NCBI RefSeq assembly: GCF_000770635.1
Contig: NZ_AVBF01000010.1
Span: forward strand, 21,560-85,559
From: Pontibacillus yanchengensis Y32
Lineage (GTDB): Bacteria; Bacillota; Bacilli; Bacillales; BH030062
Length of the DNA: 64,000 bases
Direction of reading: 5' to 3'
Shown: positions 6,685 through 15,497 of the stretch, in pieces
Numbering within the stretch: the first letter of the stretch is position 1
Layout of the letters: each line of letters begins with the position of its first letter
Translations under genes and position numbers: made by a program
Notes under the pieces: generated by a model
Database searches by the model: none
What the model was told of the DNA's origin: nothing
The model's input: only the letters and a program-made list of their open reading frames with translations

Positions 6685-7881
6685 TTATTTATTCTCTTCA
6701 ATCAAACGAACCGTATCACGAGCGATCATTACTTCCTCATTGGTAGGAATAACCATCACTTTTACTGGAGAATGAGGGTAGTTAATGAATGTTTCTTCGC
6801 CGCGAGTTTGGTTTAGGGATGGGTCCCAGTACACGCCCATGAATTCAAGACCTTTTAGAACACGTTCACGGATTGCTGTACTGTTCTCACCAACACCTGC
6901 TGTGAAGACAATCGCATCAACGCCGTGCATACGAGCAGCGTAAGAGCCAATGTACTTGTGCACTCGAGCAGCAAATACTTCAAGTGCTAGTTCAGCACGT
7001 TCATCGCCTTCTTTTGCCTTATCTTCGATGTCACGTAGGTCACTAGAGAATCCAGATAATGCTAGAAGACCACTTTCTTTGTTTAGTACATGAAGCACTT
7101 CTTCTGCAGATTTACCTGTTTTGTCCATGATATATGGGATCAATGCAGGGTCAATATTACCAGAACGCGTTCCCATTGTTACACCTGCAAGTGGTGTGAA
7201 TCCCATTGACGTATCAACAGAGTTTCCACCTTCAATAGCAGCAATACTCGCACCGTTACCTAGGTGGCAAGAAAGAATGCGTAATTGCTCTTCAGGGCGA
7301 TTAAGCATCTCTGAAGCACGTTGAGATACATACTTGTGAGATGTTCCATGGAAACCATACTTACGGATTCCATATTTCTCGTAGTATTCATATGGAAGGC
7401 TGTATAAATATGATTGTTCTGGCATTGACTGGTGAAATGCTGTGTCAAATACAACAACAGCAGGAACATTCGGTAAGATTTCTTGGAATGCTCGAATACC
7501 AGTAATATTTGCTGGGTTATGAAGAGGTGCTAAATCTGATACTTCTTCAATCTCTTTAAGAACCTCTTCTGTTACTAGTGCAGAATCACTAAAACGCTCT
7601 CCTCCATGAACAACACGGTGGCCAATACCTTCAATCTCTTCTAAGGATTCAATGACACCTGTTGTTTGAAGCTTGTCCACTAGAATTTCAACTGCTTTTT
7701 CGTGATTCGGTATATCTGTTACGGTTTTATCTTTTTCGTCGTTCACTTCAATAGTGAATACCGCGTCATCCAGTCCAATTCGTTCAACTAATCCTTTGGT
7801 TACCACTTCTTCTGATGGCATTTCGATTAGCTGGAATTTTAAAGAAGAACTGCCTGCGTTTATGGCTAAAATTTTGCTCAC
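6685..7881 (-). CDS. ackA: Acetate kinase
   Basis: 398 residues with this start (B. subtilis AckA about 395). It catalyses acetyl phosphate + ADP to acetate + ATP in overflow metabolism. The phosphate-binding N-terminus [13 protein letters not shown], the central [10 protein letters not shown] and [13 protein letters not shown], and the C-terminal FTAGVGENS are hallmark segments of the acetokinase family. I chose the GTG start (VSKILAIN) because AAGGGG lies 9 bases upstream; the ATG at 7890 abuts that Shine-Dalgarno sequence, and the longest frame starts at 7935. The ytxK-like gene lies upstream, as in B. subtilis. A cre site about 90 bp upstream is in the right place for CcpA activation, as known for ackA. 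Confidence 0.97.
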   Translation of the reverse strand: MSKILAINAGSSSLKFQLIEMPSEEVVTKGLVERIGLDDAVFTIEVNDEKDKTVTDIPNHEKAVEILVDKLQTTGVIESLEEIEGIGHRVVHGGERFSDSALVTEEVLKEIEEVSDLAPLHNPANITGIRAFQEILPNVPAVVVFDTAFHQSMPEQSYLYSLPYEYYEKYGIRKYGFHGTSHKYVSQRASEMLNRPEEQLRILSCHLGNGASIAAIEGGNSVDTSMGFTPLAGVTMGTRSGNIDPALIPYIMDKTGKSAEEVLHVLNKESGLLALSGFSSDLRDIEDKAKEGDERAELALEVFAARVHKYIGSYAARMHGVDAIVFTAGVGENSTAIRERVLKGLEFMGVYWDPSLNQTRGEETFINYPHSPVKVMVIPTNEEVMIARDTVRLIEENK

Positions 7882-7967
7882 TTTATTCATCCCCTTATAC
7901 ACTAGGTTCATGATTACCATTATCCATTTAAACACCCGTCATGAACGTTTTCAAGACACATGTGTTA

Positions 7968-7983
7968 TTGTTAACGCTTTCCA
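7968..7983 (-). promoter_or_regulatory. cre-like site upstream of ackA
   Basis: Minus strand TGGAAAGCGTTAACAA matches the cre consensus WTGNAANCGNWNNCWW with one mismatch (second base). It is about 90 bp before the ackA start. B. subtilis ackA is activated by CcpA from an upstream cre, so activation is expected. Confidence 0.6.
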
Positions 7984-8004
7984 CCCAAAATCTTTATTTT
8001 CTCA

Positions 8005-9003
8005 CTATTTTGACGAGGTATATTCTAGGAACCAATTGTTAATCTTTTCAACCATTTCGTTCATAGAGTTTGGATTGGAGAATGAAGGTAATTTCGCAAT
8101 TAATGCTTCTTTTGGAGCTTCCGTTGACTCTCCTTTTTTCTGCACAATGAAGATACTCTTTCCAAACTGCTCATTCTTAAACATAGAGTCAGGTAATTGC
8201 AATACACCTACTACGTGCACATGTTTTTGAAGAAACGCATGGAGTTGAGCGGATTGATCTCCTTCGAATAAAAAGTTTGGAATGAGGAATAATCCATATC
8301 CACCTTCATTCATGTAATTTAAACTTTGTTCCATTAACAAGTGGTGCGAATAGGAGTGACCTGATTCTGCTTTTAATTCAAACTCACTTGCCTGCACATC
8401 ATCAGGATAATAACCTACAGGAAGATCAGCAATTACATAGTCCACAGGCTCTAGTAAAAAGGAACGCAAGCTATCCTGGTGGAAAAACTCAATTTCTGTA
8501 TGCTGAAGGTTTGCATTCATCAAGGCTAATTGAAGTAGTGTTTGATCAACGTCACTTCCGTATGCCTCTACATCTTTATCTATTTGGTTCACGACAGCTG
8601 TTAACAAGTTACCAGTTCCTGCTACAGGATCAAATATTCGAATGGTTTTCTTAGTGTCCATAACCTTTTCTAAAATATACCCCATAAAAATGGCTACAGA
8701 ATCTGGTGTTATCATGTGTTGCTGTTGTGTAGACCCTTTCATTCCTTTAAGGATTGCAAGTTGTATTCCTTTACGGACTTCTTCTCGTTTATAGTCCTCA
8801 AGAGAAATACTAGTTAGTTTATCACTCAAGTAATTTCTAATGGTTTCACTATATTCTTCAGGGATTTCCTGATCGAATAAAATTCTTCCTGCTAGAGGAA
8901 GTAGCTCTAAGTAGGAAAGGTCTAGTTCCTCTCCCATCTTCTCTGCTGCTTCATCTAACCATGTATATAATTGTTCTATTTTTGATTCTTCCACGTTCTT
9001 CAT
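8005..9003 (-). CDS. ytxK: YtxK-like class I SAM-dependent methyltransferase
   Basis: 332 residues, related to N6-adenine DNA methylases of the HsdM kind. QHMITPDSVAIFMGYIL (about 96-112) resembles the HsdM lead-in, and FDPVAGTGNLL (124-134) is SAM motif I. At the catalytic motif IV, where DNA adenine methylases read NPPY or DPPY, this protein reads DLPVGYY (193-199), as I would expect for YtxK proteins; whether it methylates DNA is unknown. There is no restriction subunit or specificity subunit nearby. It lies upstream of ackA and downstream of tpx, the conserved B. subtilis order. The start ATG follows GAGGATGAAGAACGTG-like sequence. Confidence 0.88.
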   Translation of the reverse strand: MKNVEESKIEQLYTWLDEAAEKMGEELDLSYLELLPLAGRILFDQEIPEEYSETIRNYLSDKLTSISLEDYKREEVRKGIQLAILKGMKGSTQQQHMITPDSVAIFMGYILEKVMDTKKTIRIFDPVAGTGNLLTAVVNQIDKDVEAYGSDVDQTLLQLALMNANLQHTEIEFFHQDSLRSFLLEPVDYVIADLPVGYYPDDVQASEFELKAESGHSYSHHLLMEQSLNYMNEGGYGLFLIPNFLFEGDQSAQLHAFLQKHVHVVGVLQLPDSMFKNEQFGKSIFIVQKKGESTEAPKEALIAKLPSFSNPNSMNEMVEKINNWFLEYTSSK

Positions 9004-9145
9004 CCTCCTCTAATCCAGACGTTAACCTTACCCATTCTAGCAAATGGTTTTGGTATTTACCAAGAGTGAGGTTTACCATCTATAGACAACTTTCTTCTTG
9101 TTGAATGTTTCTCTAAATTCTTGAGTCGTTCCACATATGCATGAA

Positions 9146-9172
9146 TAAGCCCGGCTATTTGCCGGGCTTTGT
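9146..9172 (-). terminator. Short GC-rich hairpin after tpx
   Basis: GCCCGGC-TATTT-GCCGGGC is a perfect 7-bp stem 4 bases after the tpx stop. On the minus strand the following sequence is only moderately T-rich (TTATT). Confidence 0.6.
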
Positions 9173-9174
9173 TG

Positions 9175-9675
9175 TTATTCTGCTTGTTTTGCCGCTTCTA
9201 GTGCTGCTTCATAATCTGGATGGTCCGTAGCTTCAGGTACATATTCTGCATATACAACTTCATCGTTACTGTTTACTACAAAAACAGAGCGAGTAAGTAA
9301 GCGCATCTCCTTAATTAGTACACCGAATGCCTCACCAAAATAAGCGTCACGATGATCGGATAGAACATCAACATTTTCAATACCATTAGCACCGCACCAG
9401 CGCTTCTGAGCAAATGGAAGGTCCATACTAATAGTAAGTACCTTTACATTATCAAGCTTGTCTGCCTCTTCGTTAAAACGGCGAGTTTGAGCATCACAAA
9501 CTCCTGTGTCGATGGATGGTACAACACTAATAAGTTTTACACTGCCTTTGTAATCTTCTAATGAAACTTCTGATAAATCATTCGCAAGTACTGTGAAATT
9601 AGGAGCTTTGTCACCTGTTTTTACTTCTTCGCCTACTAGTGTTACTGGGTTGTTTTTAAATGTTACGTTTGCCAT
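9175..9675 (-). CDS. tpx: Thiol peroxidase (Tpx), atypical 2-Cys peroxiredoxin
   Basis: 166 residues, the usual Tpx length. The peroxidatic Cys60 sits in [15 protein letters not shown] and the resolving Cys94 in KRWCGANG, the arrangement of the Tpx subfamily. It reduces hydrogen peroxide and alkyl hydroperoxides using thioredoxin in the cytoplasm. A good Shine-Dalgarno sequence (AAAGGAGGAT) precedes the ATG. It is bracketed by terminators and lies between ytfJ and ytxK, exactly as in B. subtilis. No Spx or other redox operator could be identified by eye. Confidence 0.97.
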   Translation of the reverse strand: MANVTFKNNPVTLVGEEVKTGDKAPNFTVLANDLSEVSLEDYKGSVKLISVVPSIDTGVCDAQTRRFNEEADKLDNVKVLTISMDLPFAQKRWCGANGIENVDVLSDHRDAYFGEAFGVLIKEMRLLTRSVFVVNSNDEVVYAEYVPEATDHPDYEAALEAAKQAE

Positions 9676-9726
9676 TCATATATCCTCCTTTATGATTATC
9701 GTCCATTAGAAATTAGCAGTTTTTAT

Positions 9727-9772
9727 TAAAATAAAAAACTGCCTCCACATCTAATTATGAAGGCAGTTTTCT
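9727..9772 (-). terminator. Terminator of ytfI-ytfJ
   Basis: Minus strand AAAACTGCCT ... AGGCAGTTTTTTATTTTAAT: a 10-bp stem followed by a long T-run, 19 bases after ytfJ. The tpx promoter must therefore lie in the short stretch after it. Confidence 0.88.
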
Positions 9773-9790
9773 CTGATGTCTAATCATAGC

Positions 9791-10321
9791 TTACCAAGAA
9801 AAGTTTTGATTATTTTGCGAGCCGTTTGGATTATGTTGTGAGTTATCCTGGTTATTATGTTGAGATTGTTGTTTAGAAGAATGACGTCCATCCTTCTTAT
9901 CTTGATCTGATTTTTTGCCTAATGCCTCTTGTATTTTTTCTACAGCTTGAGGTGCTAAATCCAATAGCCGCTCATAAAGGTGAGTATGCTCATCTAAATG
10001 AATCATCTTCACACCTGAAGATTTATTAACTATTAAGAAGGCAATTGGTGTGATAGAGACACCACCACCACTACCTCCACCAAATGGCAGTTCACTATCT
10101 GAGTCACTACCTTGGCCTCCATTATTTTGATCGTTATTGCTATTGATATGGAACTCACTGCCTCCAGCAGCAAAACCAAAACCTACTTTGGAGACTGTAA
10201 TGATTAGTGTACTCCCGTCAGGAGTTTCAACCGGATCACCGATAATTGTATTCACGTCAATCATATCTTTCAAGTTTTCCATAGCTGTGGTCATAAGACC
10301 TTGAATTGGGTGTTCTGACAT
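9791..10321 (-). CDS. ytfJ: Sporulation protein YtfJ (GerW family)
   Basis: 176 residues. The core HPIQGLMTTAMENLKDMIDV, then VGDP-like PVETPDGSTLIITVSKVGFG, and the Gly-rich FGGGSGGGVSITPIAFLIV mark the YtfJ/GerW family of spore proteins, needed in B. subtilis for normal spore germination. The N-terminal two thirds are conserved; the last 40 residues are a Gln/Asn/His/Ser-rich low-complexity tail (about 135-176). An internal Asn/Asp/Gly/Ser loop (about 80-100) is also low-complexity. It lies 21 bases after ytfI in the same unit. The start ATG follows GGAGGAC. Confidence 0.93.
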   Translation of the reverse strand: MSEHPIQGLMTTAMENLKDMIDVNTIIGDPVETPDGSTLIITVSKVGFGFAAGGSEFHINSNNDQNNGGQGSDSDSELPFGGGSGGGVSITPIAFLIVNKSSGVKMIHLDEHTHLYERLLDLAPQAVEKIQEALGKKSDQDKKDGRHSSKQQSQHNNQDNSQHNPNGSQNNQNFSW

Positions 10322-10342
10322 GATAAGTCCTCCTTTAATTCA

Positions 10343-10996
10343 TTATGCCGTCTTTTTTCTCCACTTCGGGATTTTCCCTTTGGTGTACCGGACGATTTGA
10401 AATACTGCGAAAATAGCTTGCCCAAATCTGAACGAAATCATACATTCTAATCTAGTAACGGAATGTTTTTGTTGAAAAAACGGTGTAACATACATCTCAG
10501 GCTTTTGTTTTAATTGTAAGTATTGAGAAAGGATTCCAACTATACAGCCTTTCACGGACCAAATGGCACCACAAATTGTGCCAGTAGTACTTGCACTTGG
10601 AGTTCCAACTTGCGTATCCCATTTAAACGATTCAACGTGCACTTTCTGTAAAAATCGCCTTATTATTTTGTGAAGCCCTACTACACGTTTAAGAAAATCC
10701 TGGATAGATTTGATTTGATTATAGATATCCTTTGGGGTATAAGATTTAGATTGCTCCCCTTTATCTTTGCTACCAACCTCTGTCTTTTCTTTTGTTTTTA
10801 TGGACATCTCTTCCTTGTCAATCGCGATAAGTGGAACTTCTTTTTTTATTTTGACCCAACGAAGAAAACGCAATTCCACTTGTAGAAAATCACGATCATC
10901 ACGATGTAGATATAGTAGGGTAATATACAAACGAGATAGAATAATAATACAAATATTGATGATTAAGAATAAGATAATACCGATAATCCACCACAT
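10343..10996 (-). CDS. ytfI: DUF2953 membrane-associated protein YtfI
   Basis: 217 residues. One N-terminal transmembrane helix (about 3-25, IIGIILFLIINICIIIL) is followed by a basic cytosolic part and the DUF2953 core containing GTICGAIWSVKGCIVGIL (about 142-159) and the Phe/Arg-rich MISFRFGQAIFAVFQIVRY. Paired with ytfJ in many sporulating bacilli, so a part in sporulation is inferred by context only. GGAGGG lies upstream of the ATG. It diverges from nadK. Confidence 0.88.
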   Translation of the reverse strand: MWWIIGIILFLIINICIIILSRLYITLLYLHRDDRDFLQVELRFLRWVKIKKEVPLIAIDKEEMSIKTKEKTEVGSKDKGEQSKSYTPKDIYNQIKSIQDFLKRVVGLHKIIRRFLQKVHVESFKWDTQVGTPSASTTGTICGAIWSVKGCIVGILSQYLQLKQKPEMYVTPFFQQKHSVTRLECMISFRFGQAIFAVFQIVRYTKGKIPKWRKKTA

Positions 10997-11131
10997 ATTT
11001 CAGCCCTCCTCCCCATTAGTGTCAGCTTTTATACAAACTTTTAAACATATTTTGAAACTTTAGAAGTGAAACTATGAAATCGATTTCTTTCGTGATATGA
11101 TGAGGGCAATGATGGATTTGGAGGGATACTT

Positions 11132-11935
11132 GTGGCTGAACGAAGCAATTTATATTTTTATTACAAGAAAGATGATGAATTAGAGAAAAAACTACAGCCC
11201 TTATTTGAGCTTGCTAGAGAAAATGGATTTGACATTGTAGATCATGCAGATAAAGCTAATATCATCATTAGTGTTGGTGGTGATGGCATGTTCTTACAAG
11301 CTGTTCGAAAAACTGGATTTAGGCAAGATTGTTTATATACTGGTATTACAAGAGCAGAAGGTGAGGCAGGCTTATACTGCGACTTTAATTTAGAGCGATT
11401 TGATGAAATGGTGCATTCTATGATGCATGAGGAATTAGAGGTAAGACGCTTCCCTGTTATCGAAACGAATGTAAACAACAATACATCGTTCTATTGCTTG
11501 AATGAGGTTAGTATTCGTTCTAGCTTAATCAAAACGATTACCATGGATGTATATATCGATGATTTACATTTCGAAACATTCCAAGGAGATGGATTAATCG
11601 TTTCCACACCAACTGGTAGTACTGCTTATAACAAGTCAATTAATGGGGCAGTAGTAGATCCTAAGCTACCATGCTTTCAAGTTTCAGAGCTTGCCTCATT
11701 AAACAACAATCGGTACCGTACACTTGGCTCCTCCTTTATTCTAGGGGCAGAACGAACACTAGCCTTACAAATCACCCAAGACGGAAACGACCATCCAATT
11801 ATCGGATTAGATAATGAGGCATTACCGATTCGTAATGTGCATGATGTAACCGTTAAACTAAGTGACAAGCTCATAAAGACCATTAAGCTAAAAAATAATT
11901 CTTATTGGGAACGCGTTAAACGTACTTTTTTATAA
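11132..11935 (+). CDS. nadK: NAD kinase
   Basis: 267 residues. It phosphorylates NAD+ to NADP+. The diagnostic GGDGMF (residues 49-54; ATP/NAD site), CLNEVSIRSS and the STPTGSTAYNKSI loop are present. The length fits the second NAD kinase of bacilli (YtdI/PpnK2). The start is GTG, 9 bases after GGAGGG. It stands alone, divergent from ytfI-ytfJ. Which of the two Bacillus NAD kinases is orthologous is inferred from position. Confidence 0.96.
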   Translation: MAERSNLYFYYKKDDELEKKLQPLFELARENGFDIVDHADKANIIISVGGDGMFLQAVRKTGFRQDCLYTGITRAEGEAGLYCDFNLERFDEMVHSMMHEELEVRRFPVIETNVNNNTSFYCLNEVSIRSSLIKTITMDVYIDDLHFETFQGDGLIVSTPTGSTAYNKSINGAVVDPKLPCFQVSELASLNNNRYRTLGSSFILGAERTLALQITQDGNDHPIIGLDNEALPIRNVHDVTVKLSDKLIKTIKLKNNSYWERVKRTFL

Positions 11936-11996
11936 AAAAACATACAAGCACCATGATTGCTTTCTCAACCTAATTGATATAAAGATAGAAATATAG

Positions 11997-12076
11997 AACG
12001 GACATCTGATTCTTTGTGGAAGTTGCCCCCTATCAAAAGGGGTCCTTCATCCACATAAGCTAACCAGATGTCCGTT
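11997..12076. repeat. Short GGACAT palindrome between convergent genes
   Basis: An 80-bp imperfect palindrome: AACGGACATCTG and CAGATGTCCGTT form the outer 12-bp stem, TGTGGAAG/CTTCATCCACA and CCCC/GGGG the inner stems. It lies between convergent nadK and the amidohydrolase gene and ends in TTAAAAATTT, so it may act as a two-way terminator. The outer arms match motifs in the 250-bp repeats at 6.2 and 20.9 kb. Confidence 0.8.
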
Positions 12077-12108
12077 AAAAATTTGATTTATATTAAGTCA
12101 TTTGTCTA

Positions 12109-13695
12109 TTAAGCAAAGCCGTCATAAACAATATTTCCTGCTATAATTGTCTTACTAACCACTACTTGTAGTAAATTCTCTGGTGTCATAGAAAAAAGGT
12201 CACGATCTAACACGGTTAAGTCTGCTTTATAACCAGGAAGGATCTTTCCTGTTTCCTTTTCTTTTCCTATCGCATATGCGCTTCCTGTAGTGTATAAGGA
12301 AATCGCTTCAAACATCGTTAGTTTTTGTTCATCACCATATGCTTCATGGTCATGATAGGATTGTCTTAAAACTGCAGCTTGAATACCTAAGAGTGGATTT
12401 ATTTCTTCAATAGGGGCGTCTGACCCACCTGCGCAAGGTATTTCGTGTTGAAGCAACTTTTTCCAAGGATATGCATTGGGGATGCGTCCTTCTCCTATCC
12501 TCTCAATCACCCAAGGAAAATCAGAACCAACGAATGTTGGCTGAATATCTACAATAGCGTGCAACGAACGTAACCTTTCGTACAAGTCATCTCGCATGAT
12601 TTGAGCATGTATAATACGGTCAGGTATATTAGCACGATTTGCAGGGTGTTCTTCCATAACCTCGATTACTGCCTCTACTGCAGCATCTCCGATAGCATGA
12701 ATAGCCACCGGCATATTATATTCCCGAGCTTTTCGAACTAATGCTGATAAGTCTTTATCTGTATGAATAGGCATCCCTTTGTTTCCAGGGTCATCTGAAT
12801 AATCCTCTGATAACCAAGCCGTTCTGCCACCGAGGGCTCCATCACTAAAAACCTTCATCGCTCCAAACTCTACATAAGGATTATGTGCTAGCTCTTTTAC
12901 CTGTTGCATGTCATCTACTACATGGTGATGTACTAGCAAATGAGCACGAAAAGGAAAATCGTTTTGTATGGTTTCCAAAAAAGCATTATAAGTCTTACCG
13001 AAGTCACCATAATAAGCTAAATCTTCACTATGACCTCCGACAATACCGTTCTTCATTAAATCCTCAACAGCACTTCTAATTGCTTTTTGTAGGAAAGATT
13101 GAGAATGAGTAGGCATAGCTTTTTTAATTAAATCTTGTGCTGTATCTAAGAAATAGCCTGTTATGCCATTTTCATCACGGATTATCTTCCCACCTTGTGG
13201 ATCTTTTGTTTCTGTAGTTACCCCTGCTAACTCCATTGCCTTACTATTTGCTATAAGCGCATGTCGACAAACTCTAGTTAGCATAATTGGATGTGTGGTT
13301 GAGATTTCATCTAATTCTGTTTTATGAATAATTCGTGGCTCTTCCCATTGATTTTCATTCCAACCTTCTCCTATCATCCATTCTCCATCTTCTAAATGTG
13401 GAACCTGAGTCCGTAAAGCATCTTTTACCTCTTCTGGTGTTTTAAAATATGCAAGGTTTAAACGAAGTAACTTTTCCCCATGATTAATAATATGTAAGTG
13501 ACTATCTACAAACCCTGGGTACATTACATGACCTTGCAGATTATGTTCTTGTTCGATTTCTTTTTTATATTTGTAACGAAGTTCATCTACCGCTCCGGTA
13601 GCTATTATCATTCCATTATGTACATATAAAGCCTCAACTGTCTCCTCAGGCATCTCCATCGTATATATTGTTCCACCAAACCATAGCTCTCCCAT
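12109..13695 (-). CDS. Amidohydrolase family protein (YtcJ/AepA-like)
   Basis: 528 residues. A metal-dependent amidohydrolase of the YtcJ type: an N-terminal small beta domain (GELWFGGTIYTM), the HxH metal motif in FVDSHLHIINHGEK, HAIGDAAVEAV and HAQIM for further His ligands, and the C-terminal GGSDAPIEEINPL with the catalytic Asp. The end returns to the beta domain (KADLTVLDRDLF). The substrate is unknown; relatives act on N-acyl or formamide-like bonds. I start at MGELWFGG because AGAGGGGATG lies just upstream; the longest frame starts at 13734. B. subtilis has ytcJ in the same neighbourhood. Monocistronic. Confidence 0.88.
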   Translation of the reverse strand: MGELWFGGTIYTMEMPEETVEALYVHNGMIIATGAVDELRYKYKKEIEQEHNLQGHVMYPGFVDSHLHIINHGEKLLRLNLAYFKTPEEVKDALRTQVPHLEDGEWMIGEGWNENQWEEPRIIHKTELDEISTTHPIMLTRVCRHALIANSKAMELAGVTTETKDPQGGKIIRDENGITGYFLDTAQDLIKKAMPTHSQSFLQKAIRSAVEDLMKNGIVGGHSEDLAYYGDFGKTYNAFLETIQNDFPFRAHLLVHHHVVDDMQQVKELAHNPYVEFGAMKVFSDGALGGRTAWLSEDYSDDPGNKGMPIHTDKDLSALVRKAREYNMPVAIHAIGDAAVEAVIEVMEEHPANRANIPDRIIHAQIMRDDLYERLRSLHAIVDIQPTFVGSDFPWVIERIGEGRIPNAYPWKKLLQHEIPCAGGSDAPIEEINPLLGIQAAVLRQSYHDHEAYGDEQKLTMFEAISLYTTGSAYAIGKEKETGKILPGYKADLTVLDRDLFSMTPENLLQVVVSKTIIAGNIVYDGFA

Positions 13696-13952
13696 ACGTT
13701 CATCCCCTCTGCTACTTTTTATGTACCATAGCACATGTTGTTGTAAAAAGGAAGTGGTGATTGATATAAGATAAGCTCACAGAGCCTTTTTCACTTTAAA
13801 GGAGTTGAAGTGCTGGAATAAGAAACGTAAACGCCATAAACTTCTGCTCCATTTCTTTTAAGTAATTTACAGAAATCATAAGAAGGTAGAGAACCTTTTT
13901 TGTTAGTGAGTATTGTATTCAGACATTTTAAAGCCGCAACTAAAAACTCTCC

Positions 13953-13993
13953 CAAAAAAAAAGAAGAGCAGCAATATTGCTACTCTCCTCTTA
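13953..13993 (-). terminator. Terminator of sspA
   Basis: Minus strand AAGAGGAGAGTAGCAAT / ATTGCTGCTCTTCTT followed by nine Ts; one small mismatch in the stem. It starts 16 bases after the stop. Confidence 0.9.
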
Positions 13994-14008
13994 GCCAACT
14001 GTATTCAG

Positions 14009-14206
14009 TTATTGTTTACCACCGTATTGTTGCTCTGCCATTTGAACTAGACGCTTCGTGATTTCACCGCCAACTGATCCGTTTTGACGAGAAGTTGAAT
14101 CTGGACCAAGTTGCACACCAAATTCTTGAGCAATTTCAGTTTTCATTTGATCTAAAGCTTGTTGTACGCCAGGTACTACAAGTTCGTTAGAGTTGTTATA
14201 TGCCAT
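14009..14206 (-). CDS. sspA: Alpha/beta-type small acid-soluble spore protein
   Basis: 65 residues. The family signature [14 protein letters not shown] with the GPR protease cleavage site (TEIAQEF) and the C-terminal [16 protein letters not shown] are complete. These proteins coat spore DNA and protect it from UV and heat, and are degraded at germination. The Shine-Dalgarno sequence AAGGAGGTG is very strong. Monocistronic with its own terminator, as typical for sigma-G-controlled ssp genes; I could not assign the sigma-G promoter with confidence. Which numbered paralogue it is cannot be settled from one locus, but its place next to thiI is that of B. subtilis sspA. Confidence 0.95.
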   Translation of the reverse strand: MAYNNSNELVVPGVQQALDQMKTEIAQEFGVQLGPDSTSRQNGSVGGEITKRLVQMAEQQYGGKQ

Positions 14207-14286
14207 GATGAATTCACCTCCTTGTTACTACTAGCTTGTGCAGCAACCCGAGGGAAATACTAATCAATTTTTGGCAATTCTGTTAG

Positions 14287-15492
14287 TTATAACAGATCAG
14301 AAAATTCATTCTCTTTTTCACTATGTTCTTCACTGAACTCTAGTGTTTCAATATTTTCTAACGTTTCTTCTAACTCTTGAGTAAAGTCCACTTTAGCTTC
14401 AACCTCATTAACTTTTTCACGTGTAGGTCTTGTTTTAGGCTGACTAGGAACGAAGACTGTACAGCAATCTTCATATGGGCGAATGGATATTTCGTACGTA
14501 TCGATTTGCTTGGAAAGTTCGATTATATCAAGTTTATCCATTGATATTAATGGTCGTATAATGGGATAATTCGTAACCTCATTAATAACATTCATACTTT
14601 CCATTGTTTGACTTGCTACCTGACCAAGACTTTCCCCTGTTGTAAAGGACAAAATACCTTCTCGATCCGCTACACGTTCACTAATACGCATCATAAGACG
14701 TCTCATTACCGTCATCCCATAATGTTCAGGTACCTGTCGATATAGCGACTGCTGAAGTTTCGTGAATGGAACAACATGGACACGCACTTTATTACCAAAT
14801 CGTGTTAACTTCTGTGCAAGTTCTAATACTTTCTGCTTTGATCTTTCACTAGTATATGGAGGTGAATGAAAGTGAATGGCTTCAATTTCAACGCCTCGCT
14901 TCATAGTCAAATAACCTGCTACAGGACTGTCAATGCCACCCGATAAAAGGAGGAGACTCTTTCCGGTGGTACCTACCGGAAGTCCACCTGCACCTTTAAC
15001 CTTCTCAGAAGTAATATAGGTGCCATCCCTTCTTATTTCTACCATAATTTCCATATCAGGTTGATGAACATCGACTTGATACCCCTCTGTGTTTCGTAAG
15101 AGATGTCCGCCAATGACACGGTTCATATCTTGTGAGCTGACAGGAAACTGCTTATCAACTCTGCGAACAGATACTTTGAATGTCTTCACATTCTCTGGCT
15201 TTGTCAAAGCGAACAAAGCTCCTTCATTAATTTCTTCTTCTGTACTGTTCACTTTTACAGCTAAGCTAAATGATTGAATTCCGAAGACATCTTTAATTTG
15301 ATCCATAACTGGTTGAGGGTCTTCACCATTTAAAAGGATATACATACGGTCACGATTTCGTTTGATTTTTATATCTGGGAAAGATTGCAACTTCGACTTC
15401 ACATTTTCATATAGCTTTGCTACAAAGTGTTTGCGATTCTTCCCTTTTAGAGACATTTCTCCATAACGGATTAATATATGATCATATTGCAT
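14287..15492 (-). CDS. thiI: tRNA 4-thiouridine synthetase ThiI
   Basis: 401 residues, the Bacillus-type ThiI without a C-terminal rhodanese domain. An N-terminal ferredoxin-like and THUMP region (to about 165) is followed by the PP-loop ATPase with SGGIDS (184-189). The enzyme adenylylates U8 of tRNA and inserts sulfur. It lies 5 bases after the iscS gene, so the desulfurase NifZ/IscS that supplies the persulfide is co-transcribed, as in B. subtilis. The C-terminal 40 residues are very acidic (EELEETLENIE...). A short terminator is not evident before sspA. Confidence 0.96.
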   Translation of the reverse strand: MQYDHILIRYGEMSLKGKNRKHFVAKLYENVKSKLQSFPDIKIKRNRDRMYILLNGEDPQPVMDQIKDVFGIQSFSLAVKVNSTEEEINEGALFALTKPENVKTFKVSVRRVDKQFPVSSQDMNRVIGGHLLRNTEGYQVDVHQPDMEIMVEIRRDGTYITSEKVKGAGGLPVGTTGKSLLLLSGGIDSPVAGYLTMKRGVEIEAIHFHSPPYTSERSKQKVLELAQKLTRFGNKVRVHVVPFTKLQQSLYRQVPEHYGMTVMRRLMMRISERVADREGILSFTTGESLGQVASQTMESMNVINEVTNYPIIRPLISMDKLDIIELSKQIDTYEISIRPYEDCCTVFVPSQPKTRPTREKVNEVEAKVDFTQELEETLENIETLEFSEEHSEKENEFSDLL

Positions 15493-15497
15493 TTTAT

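Noticed and set aside
7939..7955. Second cre-like palindrome ATGAACGTTTTCAAG near ackA
   Set aside because: It lacks the fixed spacing of the cre consensus and has several mismatches.
8005..9003. ytxK as part of a restriction-modification system
   Set aside because: No restriction or specificity gene nearby, motif IV is degenerate (DLPVGYY), and the gene is at its conserved housekeeping position.
9676..9726. Promoter of tpx
   Set aside because: A GATAAT exists but no -35 at a usable distance could be seen in the 50 bases after the ytfJ terminator.
14207..14286. sigma-G promoter of sspA
   Set aside because: Candidate -35 (TGATTAG) has no acceptable -10 at the right distance; not reported.
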